Source: Deltaproteobacteria bacterium (GTDB taxonomy: Bacteria; Desulfobacterota; Desulfomonilia; UBA1062). From it: 40,304 bases of DNA. The notes under the pieces are model-generated. The model saw only the letters and a list, made by a program, of their open reading frames with translations, had not been told where the DNA came from and searched no databases. The stretch spans positions 1 through 40,304 of the forward strand of contig JAKLDU010000010.1 of assembly GCA_022703355.1 (NCBI GenBank), written 5' to 3'. Both the position numbers and the translations under genes were made by a program. This document shows, piece by piece, positions 15,739-24,803 of this stretch; positions within the stretch are counted from its first letter, which is position 1, and each line of letters starts with the position of its first letter.

Positions 15739-16683
15739 TCAGGGATTGAAGGAGGACACCCGTTTGAGCTCGGCGAACAGCCTTTTCTCCTCGCTCGAAA
15801 GGTCCTTGGGCAGGACGATCCTGATCTGGACGAAGAGGTCCCCTTTGTGCGCCAGGCCCCTTCCCTTGAGCCTCAGCCTCTGGCCGGACGAGATGCCCGG
15901 AGGGATCTTCAGGTTGTAGGTGCCGTCGGGCGTCTGGATCTCCTTCGTGATACCGAGAGCCGCGTCCCAGGGTGAGACGGGCAGGTCTTCGATGATGTCG
16001 TTTCCCTCCAGCTTGTACTTGCCGTTGGAGGAGAGCCTGATCTTCAGGTACAGGTCCCCCGAGCCGCCGGCGCCGGGGTTGCCCTGCCCCGCGAGGCGTA
16101 TCCTCATCCCGTCGTAAGCCCCGGAGGGGATCCTCACGCTGAGCCGTTTGGCAGTGCCTGCACCCTGGAGCTGAATCTCCCGGTTCGTCCCCGCCTGGGC
16201 CTCTTCGAGGGTGATCTCCACCTCCGTCTCCAGGTCTCCGCCCCGGGCAGCCTGGCCCCTGCCGGGACCCTGCGCACCCATGTCCAGGTCTCCGAAGAGG
16301 GATTCGAAAAAGTCGGAAAACCCGCCTCCCCCGGGCCGTGCCGAACCCTGTCCGAAGTCGAAGTGGAACGTGCGGCCCCTGCCGGACCGGCCCTGCCTGC
16401 CGAAGATCTCCTCGCCGAAGACGTTCTCATAGCCCGGAGGCGGACGGAAAGACTGCCCCTCCTGCCAGTTGCTTCCCAGGGCGTCGTAGCGCTTGCGCTT
16501 CTCGGGATCCTTGAGCACCTCGTACGCCTCCCCGACCTCCTTGAAGCGCTTCTCCGCGGTGGGGTCGTTCTTGCAGGTGTCCGGATGGCATTCCCGGGCG
16601 AGACGCCGGTAGCGCTTCTTTATCTCTTCCTGCGAAGCATCCCTCTCGATGCCCAGGATCTTGTAATAATCTTTATATTCCAA
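15739..16683 (-). CDS. CbpA-like DnaJ-class co-chaperone
   Basis: 314 aa. An N-terminal J domain (residues 1-70) has the HPD motif that stimulates DnaK ATPase. A Gly/Phe-rich linker (about 75-145) follows, then the two C-terminal substrate-binding beta domains ([19 protein letters not shown] and [12 protein letters not shown]). The Cys-rich zinc domain of true DnaJ is absent, which places it with CbpA/DnaJ2. The start [11 protein letters not shown] at 16683 has GAAGGAAG upstream. It may assist DnaK in the cytoplasm; no grpE or dnaK is present in the window. Confidence 0.92.
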   Translation of the reverse strand: MEYKDYYKILGIERDASQEEIKKRYRRLARECHPDTCKNDPTAEKRFKEVGEAYEVLKDPEKRKRYDALGSNWQEGQSFRPPPGYENVFGEEIFGRQGRSGRGRTFHFDFGQGSARPGGGGFSDFFESLFGDLDMGAQGPGRGQAARGGDLETEVEITLEEAQAGTNREIQLQGAGTAKRLSVRIPSGAYDGMRIRLAGQGNPGAGGSGDLYLKIRLSSNGKYKLEGNDIIEDLPVSPWDAALGITKEIQTPDGTYNLKIPPGISSGQRLRLKGRGLAHKGDLFVQIRIVLPKDLSSEEKRLFAELKRVSSFNP

Positions 16684-16815
16684 GGGTCTTCCTTCAAATT
16701 ATTTTTTGGGCCACTCCTCTAAATTAGGACTCCCGGCAGGGAAAATCAATGTCATGGACCCCTCCCCCGCACCGTGCCCCCAGAGGCGGGTGGTTCTCCG
16801 GTTGCAGAAAGGGGC

Positions 16816-17736
16816 CTAAAAGCGGTTCTCGAGCTGGGACGCGACGGCCCGGGGTATCCAGGCCAGCCCATCCTCCGGCACGCCTGCACGGTGGAGGGCG
16901 TTCACGGCCTCGTCGAGGTAGCGCTGGGCGACTTCCCTGCCCTTCGCGAGTATGCCGGGGGTGATGAGGGGAATGAGGTAGTCCTTGCGGCCCGCCGGGT
17001 CCGGGATGCGGGACACCTCCGCGAGCACCGAAGGGGTTTCCCGGAAGAGGATCACCAGCGGCAGGGTCGACTTCCCTTCGATGATGTCGTTGTATGCGTC
17101 CTTGTTGTCGTCCTTGCTCGGCGTGAGGTTGATGATGTCGTCCACGATCTGGAAGCCCATCCCCACGGACCTTCCGAACAGGGTCAGCGCGTCGAGGGCC
17201 GGCCGGGTGAGCCCTGCGAGATATCCCGGGGCATAGGCGCAGTACTCGAAGAGGGAAGCAGTCTTGAGGTAGATGATGTCGAGGTAGACGTCGAGGTTGT
17301 CGTGAAAGCCCTGGGCGTACTGGAGCTCCTTGAGCTCGCCTTCCGACATGCTCCTCACCGTCCTTATCATGCCCGTCACCAGCTCCAGCTCGCCGAGGCC
17401 GCACATGGTCTCCAGGGCGGAGGCGGTGATGAAGTCCCCCACGAGCAGGGCGGGCTTGTCGCCGAAGACCTGGTTGGCCGTCGGCCGCGCCCGCCGGATG
17501 GACGTGCAGTCCACCACGTCGTCGTGGAGGAGGCTGGCGGTGTGCATGAGCTCGACGGTGTAGGCTATGGGCAGGATCTTTTCCTCGGTGAGGCCCACGG
17601 CCTTGCCCATCACCATGACGAGCTTCGGCCTGAGGCGCTTGCCCCCGGAGCCGAGAATGTATTCCCCGATCTCCGAAGTGAACCGCGTCGAGCTCCGGAA
17701 GATCTCCCGGAGGCCCTTCTCGAATGTCCCGTCCAT
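16816..17736 (-). CDS. Polyprenyl diphosphate synthase (octaprenyl/heptaprenyl type)
   Basis: 306 aa prenyltransferase making the isoprenoid side chain of quinones (or undecaprenyl-like chains) from IPP and an allylic diphosphate. Seen: GGKRLRP near residue 30, the first aspartate-rich motif LLHDDVVD followed by RRARPTAN, and GFQIVDDIIN as the second motif. The third acidic position of that second motif is Asn instead of the usual Asp. DIIEGKSTLPLVI is the conserved C-terminal block. The ATG at 17736 is chosen by alignment to the family; the ribosome site is weak (TAGG). Menaquinone would suit the membrane formate dehydrogenase upstream (inference). Confidence 0.9.
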   Translation of the reverse strand: MDGTFEKGLREIFRSSTRFTSEIGEYILGSGGKRLRPKLVMVMGKAVGLTEEKILPIAYTVELMHTASLLHDDVVDCTSIRRARPTANQVFGDKPALLVGDFITASALETMCGLGELELVTGMIRTVRSMSEGELKELQYAQGFHDNLDVYLDIIYLKTASLFEYCAYAPGYLAGLTRPALDALTLFGRSVGMGFQIVDDIINLTPSKDDNKDAYNDIIEGKSTLPLVILFRETPSVLAEVSRIPDPAGRKDYLIPLITPGILAKGREVAQRYLDEAVNALHRAGVPEDGLAWIPRAVASQLENRF

Positions 17737-17820
17737 AGCGTGACCTATACCAAAGAGCCCTGTGAATATCAACGCAAACCTGGAATGCGAAAGAGGCCTT
17801 GCCCGTCCGCCAGGGGCATG

Positions 17821-17918
17821 TCCGGGGCACGCCCCGGCGTCAGGCTCAGATGATGTCCTTGAATAGTTCTGCGTCCGAGTTGTGGCATATCCGGGCATGC
17901 CCCGGCGTCAGGCTCAGA
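17821..17918. repeat. Imperfect direct repeat at the 3' end of the DUF2520-RfaE2 gene
   Basis: A unit of about 30 bp at 17821-17850 recurs at 17890-17918, sharing GCCCCGGCGTCAGGCTCAGA (20 of 20 bases). The second copy contains the stop codon of the fusion gene; the first lies 68 bp further downstream. Each copy also holds a short hairpin (CCGGGGCACGCCCCGG in the first), so they may act as paired terminators. Confidence 0.7.
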
Positions 17919-19188
17919 GCTTCCTGATCTTTTCGATGAGTCCCGTAGTGGAGTGGCCGTGCCGGAACGGAAGCGACCGGACCTCGCCGCCGTACGACCT
18001 CACCACGTCGGCGCCGACGATTCTCTCGGGCTCCCAGTCGCCGCCCTTGACGAGGACATCGGGGCGGAGGAGGGAAATGAGCTCGAACGGGGTGTCCTCC
18101 CCGAAGAGGCACAGGTAGTCCACCGAGCCCAGGGCGGCCAGCACGGACGCCCGGGAGCCCTCCCGGTTCACGGGCCGCTCCTCGCCCTTGAGCCTGCTCA
18201 CGGACGCGTCGGAGTTGACCCCCACCACCAGGGCGTCGCCCAGGGCCCTTGCCTCCCGGAGATACGAGACGTGGCCCTCGTGGAGGATGTCGAAGCAGCC
18301 GTTGGTGAAGACCACCTTCATGCCGCGGGACTTCAGGGCCGCCACCCGTTCCCTGAGGGCGTCCTGGCCCAGGAGCTTGTCCTGGGCGTCAAACTCGCCC
18401 GGCCACTCCCGGCAAGCCAGGCGGGCGGTGAACTTCCCCAGGGCGAGGTAGGAGGGGAGGATGTCGGGGAAACCCCTCTTCAGGGACTCGATGTGCTCCC
18501 GCACGGTGTCCCAGTCCCCCCGCTGCACGGGGCCGGTGAGCGCCCGGGCCCCGCGGGCATCGATGTTGGCGACCGTACCCCTGATCAAAGGCATCAGGTG
18601 GGGCATTCCCAGGCCCACGCTCTCCATGAGCAGGGAGGCCTCCGAGGCGAGGGCCACGAGGTAGTTCGACGCGATGACCGCCGCGGTGTGGTACACCACC
18701 TTGTCCTCCCTGGCCAGGACCACGAGGGTGGACGACAGGGTGGACGCAAGGTCCGCCGCGACCTCGTACGCCCGGGGAGACCCCTCGAAGGTGAAGAACG
18801 CCTCCCGGAGGGCGGCCTGGGCGAGGTCCTTGTCGAGTATGGACTGGAGGGGGTGCAGGCTTGCCACCTCCGCCCCGTTTTCTTCGAGCTCGTGGAGGAG
18901 TTCGGAAGTGTGCAGGCCGCTCAGGTGGAAGAACACGACGCCCCGGCAGGCATCCTTCCAGAGTGCGGCGATGCGGGAGGCGGTCCCTGAAATGGCGCTG
19001 TCCGGGACGGCCAGGAACACCACCCGCGCCCCCCGGGGATGACCGGGAATCGCCTGGTGCAGGGGAACGCCAACGGGCCCCGGCCTCGATGAAACCGCCC
19101 AGCACGGACAATGCCCGGCCTGCGCCAGGAGGGCGAGCAGGGCGCTTCCCACCTTGCCCAGCCCGATGACGGCGAAATCATACTTCAT
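17914..19188 (-). CDS. Fusion: DUF2520 Rossmann dehydrogenase-like protein + RfaE2-type ADP-heptose nucleotidyltransferase
   Basis: 424 aa in one uninterrupted frame. Residues 1-260 match the Rossmann-like plus DUF2520 family: a dinucleotide-binding [45 protein letters not shown], and [14 protein letters not shown]. Residues 265-424 are a complete RfaE2 (HldE C-terminal) domain: [15 protein letters not shown] with the HxGH nucleotidyl-transfer motif at 303-306, [17 protein letters not shown], and a VKGGDW block. RfaE2 transfers AMP to D-glycero-beta-D-manno-heptose 1-phosphate for LPS or surface glycans. The DUF2520 domain resembles ketopantoate reductase-like enzymes; its reaction is unknown. 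It overlaps the upstream gene by 11 bp, with AAAAGG as ribosome site. The two domains are normally separate proteins. Confidence 0.9.
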   Translation of the reverse strand: MKYDFAVIGLGKVGSALLALLAQAGHCPCWAVSSRPGPVGVPLHQAIPGHPRGARVVFLAVPDSAISGTASRIAALWKDACRGVVFFHLSGLHTSELLHELEENGAEVASLHPLQSILDKDLAQAALREAFFTFEGSPRAYEVAADLASTLSSTLVVLAREDKVVYHTAAVIASNYLVALASEASLLMESVGLGMPHLMPLIRGTVANIDARGARALTGPVQRGDWDTVREHIESLKRGFPDILPSYLALGKFTARLACREWPGEFDAQDKLLGQDALRERVAALKSRGMKVVFTNGCFDILHEGHVSYLREARALGDALVVGVNSDASVSRLKGEERPVNREGSRASVLAALGSVDYLCLFGEDTPFELISLLRPDVLVKGGDWEPERIVGADVVRSYGGEVRSLPFRHGHSTTGLIEKIRKL

Positions 19189-20086
19189 CCGTGATGCCTT
19201 TTGACCGCAGGCGGTGATACTTGTCCCAGTCCATGGTAAAGGAGAGCTCGTTCATGGTCTTGTGCACGAGATCCTTGTATTCCTTGAGGCTGAAGTACCG
19301 GTGCAGCTTCCTGGATATGGGGTAGATCTCCTCGGAGGGCTTCCAGTAGGCAGGCTCGCCCGTCCTGGCGTTGCACAGGCAGTCGAAGGTCACGGCGAAG
19401 GAGACGTCCGCCAGATGGCTGCCCTTGAAGTCCCTGATCATGGCCTGGAGCTGCCCGGAGTCATAGGGGGAAAAAAACGAGTACGCGAGCGAGTAGAGCT
19501 CCGAGTAGAGCCGGGTGTAGATGACCGCGGCATGGTAGTATTCGGGTATGTCGATAATGGCGTCCTTGCCCGTCGACTTCCCGAAGTGGTAGAGCAGGCT
19601 CTGCATGTTCTTCAGCCCGCCGAGCCCCGGGTACGCCTGGCCGGGCAGCCTCGGCCTCTCATCGGAGAAGGAGGCCCGGGGGTCCTGGAGGGCCAGCCAC
19701 TCGATGAGGAGCATGGAAAGCCCCTCGTCGAAATCGAAGCCGTTCACGAAGGTCTTCTTGGGCCTGAAGATGCCCTCCCGCACGATGAGCTCGATGAGCC
19801 TCGTGTTCTCGTCCTGATGGGAGGCGAAGTCCACGTAGAGGCGGTAGGTGTAGTTGTCCTGCTGGGACAGGCTGATGACGAGGTCCTTGTAGCCCTTCTC
19901 GGAGAGGATCTTGACCATGCCTGCCCGGGTGAGCATCTTCATGATCTGCTTCTCGTCGTAGAGTCCCAGGAACCTTTTCGAGGAAAACAGGTCTTCCGCC
20001 CCGCGGACCGGCTCGTCGGCGATGGAATAGGTGATGTCCTCGAGGTACCTGGGGATCTTTTTCGGTGGAGTAATGTGAGGTGTCAT
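19178..20086 (-). CDS. Conserved-looking protein of unknown function
   Basis: 302 aa, not recognised. It begins with [25 protein letters not shown], is mixed alpha/beta by eye, and has no signal peptide or membrane helix. The middle region (about 140-180) contains [22 protein letters not shown] and [15 protein letters not shown], which have the look of a conserved family block; the only cysteines are the pair CLC near residue 241. It overlaps comF upstream by ATGA and the DUF2520-RfaE2 gene downstream by 11 bp, so the three are translated as one coupled unit. That coupling suggests a link to the fusion protein but gives no function. Confidence 0.8.
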   Translation of the reverse strand: MTPHITPPKKIPRYLEDITYSIADEPVRGAEDLFSSKRFLGLYDEKQIMKMLTRAGMVKILSEKGYKDLVISLSQQDNYTYRLYVDFASHQDENTRLIELIVREGIFRPKKTFVNGFDFDEGLSMLLIEWLALQDPRASFSDERPRLPGQAYPGLGGLKNMQSLLYHFGKSTGKDAIIDIPEYYHAAVIYTRLYSELYSLAYSFFSPYDSGQLQAMIRDFKGSHLADVSFAVTFDCLCNARTGEPAYWKPSEEIYPISRKLHRYFSLKEYKDLVHKTMNELSFTMDWDKYHRLRSKGITDEV

Positions 20087-20790
20087 GAAACAGCCCTTCC
20101 TGCACTCACGAAGATGACTTTTGCAGCGCCTGCATCTTTCAGCGTCCGGGAAATCTCTCGAGCCGTCCCGCCGGTGGTGACCACGTCGTCGACGACCATG
20201 ACCGTCTTGCCCGCAACCGCGCTGGCCCGGAACACGCGCCGGAGATTGCTTCCCCTGTCCCTTTTCGAAAGGCCCACCTGGTTCGGGGTCTTTCCGGCCT
20301 TCGATATTATTCCATATCTCACATCTGTTTTCATATATCTAGACAATTCCTGCGCGATGAGCGAAGACTGGTTGTAGCCCCTGGCCGCGAGCCTGGACCA
20401 GTGGAGGGGGACCGGCACCAGGATGTCAGCGGTCAGGCCCTTTTCGCTCACGAGCGCATATATCAGGCGGGCGAGGAATTTCTTGTACACGGTCTGCCGG
20501 CCGTACTTGAACCGGTGGATCACCTCCCGGACGGGCCCCTCGAACAGGCAGGCGCTCACGCACCGGTCGAACGCCGGGGGGCTGAGCCTGCACTGCAGGC
20601 AGGTGCCGGGCGTCCCCACGGGACTGCCGCACACGCCGCACACCGGCTCGGGCACCGGGTGCATCCCGGCGCGGCACACGCCGCACACGCCGTTCTCCAC
20701 TTCTCGACCCCCGGCGCAGATGAGGCAGCGGGAAGGCAGCAGGCTTTCCCTGAGAAAAGTGAACAGGGCTGTCTCAAAAACTGCAAACAT
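20083..20790 (-). CDS. comF: ComF-family phosphoribosyltransferase-like protein
   Basis: 235 aa. The N-terminus has four paired-Cys motifs (CLIC, CGVC, CGVC, CLQC), the zinc-binding part of ComF. The C-terminal phosphoribosyltransferase domain has the PRPP-binding motif VMVVDDVVTTGGTA and VPVPLHWSRLAARGYNQS. ComF is cytoplasmic and needed for DNA uptake in naturally competent bacteria; in others the role is unclear. The stop overlaps the start of the following gene as ATGA. Confidence 0.92.
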   Translation of the reverse strand: MFAVFETALFTFLRESLLPSRCLICAGGREVENGVCGVCRAGMHPVPEPVCGVCGSPVGTPGTCLQCRLSPPAFDRCVSACLFEGPVREVIHRFKYGRQTVYKKFLARLIYALVSEKGLTADILVPVPLHWSRLAARGYNQSSLIAQELSRYMKTDVRYGIISKAGKTPNQVGLSKRDRGSNLRRVFRASAVAGKTVMVVDDVVTTGGTAREISRTLKDAGAAKVIFVSAGRAVS

Positions 20791-20920
20791 GGAGGTTGCC
20801 GCTCCGCTTCACGGCCGGAGAAAGCCCTTCGTCCGGCAGGGCCGCGCCAGCTGCCGGGGCGGCCGGGAGGGCGGCATGAACGCCTTGTCCCGGCAGACTG
20901 AGCCGCGCCGGAAGGTCCGG

Positions 20921-21679
20921 CTATGAGTAATATTTGTTGTACTGGTACTTCTTGTATGAGTACTTCTTGGCGGGGAGCTCGTCAATGGCGTTGAGCACCG
21001 TGCCGATGACCTTGTCCCGGGGCAGGTTCTCCAGCGCCATCTTGAAGTCGGCCTCCCTGGTGTAGCGGTAGCGGGTGACCATGATGATGGCGTCCACCTG
21101 GGACGCAAGGATCTTCGGGTCCACGGTCGCCTGGATGGGCGAGGTGTCGATGATGAGGTAGCGGTCGTTGTAGCGTCCGGACAGCTCCTTGATGAGGGAC
21201 TTCATGCCCTTGGACTCCAGCAGCTCCGAAGGGTTGACCGGCGCCTCGCGTGCCGCGGGGAGGATGGTGAGCTTCTCGATGGGCGTCTTGACAAGGCAAT
21301 CGGCCACGCTCGCCTTGCCCTGGAGGATCTCCACCACGCCTTTTGACGGGGGGTACTTGAAGAGGTGGTGCAGGGAAGGCTTCCGGATGTCGCACTCCAC
21401 GAGCAGGACATGCTGGTCTTCGCCCCGGGCGATGGAGATGGCCAGGTTGGCGGATATGAGGCTCTTGCCTTCCGACGGCAGTGCGCTCGTCACCATGATG
21501 ACCCGGGGGACTTTCCGGCCTTCCAGGTGGAAGATCGCCGTCCTGAGCTTGCGGATCTGTTCGGCGGTGTAGGAGTAGGGCATGTGGTACATGTAGAGGT
21601 GGTCGTCGAGATTGGCCGTGACGCCCGCATCCCTGATGTCGACCTCCTCCTGTTTCTCGAGAGCCTTCCACAGATCCAT
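20921..21679 (-). CDS. CpsD/CapB-type tyrosine autokinase of polysaccharide export
   Basis: Bacterial tyrosine kinase (252 aa) that modulates polymerisation and export of exopolysaccharide by phosphorylating its own tail. Walker A SALPSEGKS (65-73), Walker A' VLLVECDIRKPS (91-102) and Walker B YLIIDTSP are all visible. The C-terminus ends in a dense tyrosine cluster (YSYKKYQYNKYYS, six Tyr in 13 residues), the autophosphorylation site of this class. No membrane helix, so it must work with the Wzz-like protein encoded two genes upstream. Last gene of the export operon, 3 bp after the AAA ATPase gene, with GGAGG as ribosome site. It resembles the PEP-CTERM/exosortase-associated tyrosine kinase group. 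Confidence 0.92.
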   Translation of the reverse strand: MDLWKALEKQEEVDIRDAGVTANLDDHLYMYHMPYSYTAEQIRKLRTAIFHLEGRKVPRVIMVTSALPSEGKSLISANLAISIARGEDQHVLLVECDIRKPSLHHLFKYPPSKGVVEILQGKASVADCLVKTPIEKLTILPAAREAPVNPSELLESKGMKSLIKELSGRYNDRYLIIDTSPIQATVDPKILASQVDAIIMVTRYRYTREADFKMALENLPRDKVIGTVLNAIDELPAKKYSYKKYQYNKYYS

Positions 21680-21682
21680 GTG

Positions 21683-23254
21683 CTAGTCCTCCATGCTTAT
21701 CTTCACCGGCTTTGCGTAGGGGAAGCCGGCGCCGCGCAGCTTGCCCGTGTAGTCGATGGCTTCCTGCCGGGAATTGAACGTGCCTATGGTTATCCGGTAC
21801 CAGGTCTTGTCCTCTTCATCGAGATAGGGGTAAATGGTGGCCTGGTACCCCTTCGAGAGCAGGTCGGAAAACACCGCCTTTGCCTCGTGGATCGAGTGAT
21901 AGGACGAAACGCTCACGCTGTACAGGACCTGGGAAGCCGACCCGCCGGCTTCGGAGAGGGAGGGCAAGGCGACCTTCTGCCCCTTGCGCACGACGTCCAG
22001 ATCGGCTATTCCGGGGTTGGCCTGCCGGATCGCCTTGAGGATGCCATCGTCCACCTTCCCGTAGAAGTCCGCGGCGATCTGTGCCACCGTGTCGCCGCTT
22101 CCCACGGTGACCACCGTGCTCCTGTCTTTGGCCGGCTCCTCCGTGGGGGGCGGTATGATCGGGTCGGGCCTGTCGTTCTCCCCATACGACTGAACGCTCT
22201 GCTTGAATATCTTCCGGGGGATTCCCGGCCGGTCGGCAGCGGTTTCCGGATCGGAACCGTCCTGCTGTGTGGCAGAGCCTTTGTGCTCCATCTGGAACAC
22301 GGTCGAGGGGGATGTGTCCCGGGGAACAACCCGGGTGTACACCCAGGCGCCCGCAGCCACGAGAAGGGCAGCTGCCACGAGCTTGAAAACGAGGGACACC
22401 CACCCGCCCCCGAAAAGGCTGAACCGGGACGACTGGCCGTAGGCCTTCTTGGACCGGTAGGTGCTCTCGATGTCCGAGGCCGCCTTGCGGACCATGGTCG
22501 CACTGACCTGCTTCACGTTGTCCGTGTAGGCGGTGATCAGGACATTGTCGCACAGGATGTTGATGAGCCGGGGGTACCCTTTCGAGAAGCGGTAGATCTC
22601 CGAAAGGGCCGATGCGGTGAACAGGGCCCTTTCCCGGGGAACATAGCCGGCGACCCTCAGCCGGTGATCGATGTAATCCCTGGTCTCCCCGCTGTCCAGC
22701 GGGGGGATGTGGTACTTGATGCCGATGCGCTGTTTGAGCTGCCTCAGGTGCGGGCTCTTGAGCTTCTCATTGAGTTCCTGCTGGCCCAGCAGCATGATCT
22801 GGACGAGCTTCTCGTTCACGGTCTCCATGTTCGAGAGCAGCCTGATCTCTTCGAGCATCTCGATGGAAAGACCCTGGGACTCGTCGACGATGAGGATCGC
22901 CCCCCCCATCTCCTTCAGGCGCTCTTCGTAGGTCACGATGTAGTCGCGGGACCGCTTGTCCTCGGGGATGCCGATGGCCTCGCCCAGGAGAAAGTAGAGG
23001 TTCTCGGGCTTGATGTGGGGGTTCTTCACCACGACCTTGGGCATCCGGGGGGGGAGCTTGAGGATGAAGGCGTTGAGAATGGTCGTCTTGCCCGTCCCCA
23101 CCTCGCCGGTGATCACCACGAAGCCGCTCGCCTCCTTGAGGCCGTACAGCAGGTGCGCCAGGGCCTCCTTGTGGCCGGGGCTCATGTACAGGAATCTCGG
23201 GTCGGGGGTGATGGAGAACGGCTTGAGCTGAAGGCCGAAGTATTCCCGGTACAT
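21683..23254 (-). CDS. ExeA-like AAA ATPase with membrane helix, LysM and SPOR domains
   Basis: 523 aa. Residues 1-270 are an ExeA/XrtA-associated AAA ATPase: MYREYFGLQLKPFSITPDPRF, Walker A GEVGTGKTT (50-58), Walker B AILIVDESQ, and SKGYPRLINILCDNVLI. One hydrophobic helix lies near 300-320 (SLVFKLVAAALLVAAGAWVY). After it come a LysM motif (about 390-440, GSGDTVAQIAADFYGK) and a SPOR domain (about 448-520, YSVSVSSYHSIHEAKAVF). The layout places the ATPase in the cytoplasm and the peptidoglycan-binding modules in the periplasm. It sits in the polysaccharide operon between the Wzz-like gene and the kinase, so it may tie export to the cell wall (inference). Confidence 0.92.
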   Translation of the reverse strand: MYREYFGLQLKPFSITPDPRFLYMSPGHKEALAHLLYGLKEASGFVVITGEVGTGKTTILNAFILKLPPRMPKVVVKNPHIKPENLYFLLGEAIGIPEDKRSRDYIVTYEERLKEMGGAILIVDESQGLSIEMLEEIRLLSNMETVNEKLVQIMLLGQQELNEKLKSPHLRQLKQRIGIKYHIPPLDSGETRDYIDHRLRVAGYVPRERALFTASALSEIYRFSKGYPRLINILCDNVLITAYTDNVKQVSATMVRKAASDIESTYRSKKAYGQSSRFSLFGGGWVSLVFKLVAAALLVAAGAWVYTRVVPRDTSPSTVFQMEHKGSATQQDGSDPETAADRPGIPRKIFKQSVQSYGENDRPDPIIPPPTEEPAKDRSTVVTVGSGDTVAQIAADFYGKVDDGILKAIRQANPGIADLDVVRKGQKVALPSLSEAGGSASQVLYSVSVSSYHSIHEAKAVFSDLLSKGYQATIYPYLDEEDKTWYRITIGTFNSRQEAIDYTGKLRGAGFPYAKPVKISMED

Positions 23255-23264
23255 GCGAAAGCCC

Positions 23265-24803
23265 TCAGAACGGGATGGGTACGGGGAGATTCACCGTGAG
23301 ATCGGCAAAATGGGAGTACCCCACGATGATGACGCCTGCGACGAAGATGACCACGTTGATGCCGAGGTAGACCATCACCCTCCTCTTCTGCATGGTCACG
23401 TCGTGTTCCGTCAGGGCCAGGGGCACCGCGCTCAGGCAGGGGATCCCGCCGCTCCAGGTCTCGAGCTGCTTTATGCCCTTCACGGTGGAGTCCATGAGCT
23501 CGAGCAGGATGATCAGCCCCGCCCCGGTCCCCAGGCCGAGCGCCAGGAAGACCATGGCGATCATGAGGGGGTTGGGGCTCACCGGGACCTCGGGCATCTG
23601 GGCGTAGTCCACGATCCTGAACTGCTCGCCCTGCTGCCTCATCTCCATGCTCTCGGCGCGCTTCGCCTCGTAGTACCTGTCCAGGAGCCGCTGGTAGTTT
23701 TCCTGGGTGATGTTGTAGTCCCTGGTGATGGTGGCGAGTTCCTGCTCCCGCTTCGGGGTGGTCTCCACGCGGCCCTGGTAGAAGTCGATCTTGTGCTGGA
23801 TCCTGGCCAGCTCGTTCCTGGCGCTTTCCACCTCGAGGGTCGCGCTCTTGAGCTGGGTCTTCAGGTCTATGACCTGGGGGCTCAAACCGGTCGCCTCTCC
23901 CCTGCCGCCCCTGCCCTCGAGATCCCTGATCTGCTGCTGGAGGAGCTTGACGCTGGGGTGCTCGGGGGTGTAGCGGGCCCTGGCCTCTTCGTACTGGGCC
24001 TTGAGCTGGACGATCCGCTGGGCGTTTTCCGAGATGGTGGCGCCGGGCTGGTTGGTCTCGAGGGCCGAGAGCTGGCTCTGGAGGGCGATGCGCCTGTTCA
24101 TCGCTGCTGCCAGCGAGGTCTGCACCGTTTCGAGCCTCAGCTGGAGGCTGTTCATGGTCGTGACGTTGCTGGTCATCTGCTCGGGCAGCTCGCCCATGAA
24201 CTGGTTGCGGTACGCCTGGACCTTGGCCTCCTGCTCCTGGAGGAGGACCTTCAGGTCGGCGAGCTGCTTTTCGAGGAAGGCCGTGGTCTCCGTGGCCCGC
24301 CTGGCCCTCTGCTTGAGGTTGGAGTCGATGAAGAAGGAGGCGAGCTTGTTCGTCACGTCGGCGACCTTCCGGGGCTCCGAGCCCTTGAACGAGATGGTGA
24401 AGGACACGGTCCCGCCCCTGCGGCCGTCCGTGGTGGTGTTCACGTCGATCTTCTTGCGCATCCCGGCCACGAGGATGTCCATGGCCACGCCCTCCCCCCT
24501 CGCCTCGGGGTAGAGGTTCATCTCCCTGATGACGTTCTCGAGGTTGGACCGGGACAGCACCTCCTGGGACAGGGTCATGACCTGCTCTTCGACGGCCGTG
24601 CCCACCGAGGGCTGGACGTACGACGACGGGATCTCCTGGGACTGCACCACGATGAGGGTCGACGCCTCGTAGGTCCGGGGGAGAATGACGTAGAACCAGA
24701 GCCCCACGAAGGAAAAGAAGAGAAGCGGTATGGAAACCCAATACCACTTCTTTATCATGGCATCCAGGATGTCTTTAATGTCTAAACGCTTTTCTTCGCT
24801 CAA
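23265..24803 (-). CDS. Wzz-type polysaccharide chain-length determinant
   Basis: 512 aa inner-membrane polysaccharide co-polymerase. An N-terminal helix (about 20-40, YWVSIPLLFFSFVGLWFYVI) and a C-terminal pair of helices flank a long periplasmic coiled-coil region (about 170-380) rich in Gln, Glu and Leu. The motif PEVPVSPNPLMIAMVFLALG is the proline-rich segment before the second helix in Wzz proteins. The start is taken as TTG 24803: it overlaps the stop of the upstream gene as TTGA, and GAGGTG lies 6 nt before it. A frame extending upstream to 24920 would be antisense to nothing but runs into the preceding coding sequence. It resembles the XrtA-associated chain-length protein group. Confidence 0.9.
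   Translation of the reverse strand: MSEEKRLDIKDILDAMIKKWYWVSIPLLFFSFVGLWFYVILPRTYEASTLIVVQSQEIPSSYVQPSVGTAVEEQVMTLSQEVLSRSNLENVIREMNLYPEARGEGVAMDILVAGMRKKIDVNTTTDGRRGGTVSFTISFKGSEPRKVADVTNKLASFFIDSNLKQRARRATETTAFLEKQLADLKVLLQEQEAKVQAYRNQFMGELPEQMTSNVTTMNSLQLRLETVQTSLAAAMNRRIALQSQLSALETNQPGATISENAQRIVQLKAQYEEARARYTPEHPSVKLLQQQIRDLEGRGGRGEATGLSPQVIDLKTQLKSATLEVESARNELARIQHKIDFYQGRVETTPKREQELATITRDYNITQENYQRLLDRYYEAKRAESMEMRQQGEQFRIVDYAQMPEVPVSPNPLMIAMVFLALGLGTGAGLIILLELMDSTVKGIKQLETWSGGIPCLSAVPLALTEHDVTMQKRRVMVYLGINVVIFVAGVIIVGYSHFADLTVNLPVPIPF

Noticed and set aside
21365-23299. 644-codon plus-strand frame opposite the AAA ATPase and kinase genes
   Set aside because: It spans two well-supported genes on the other strand and shows no domain.
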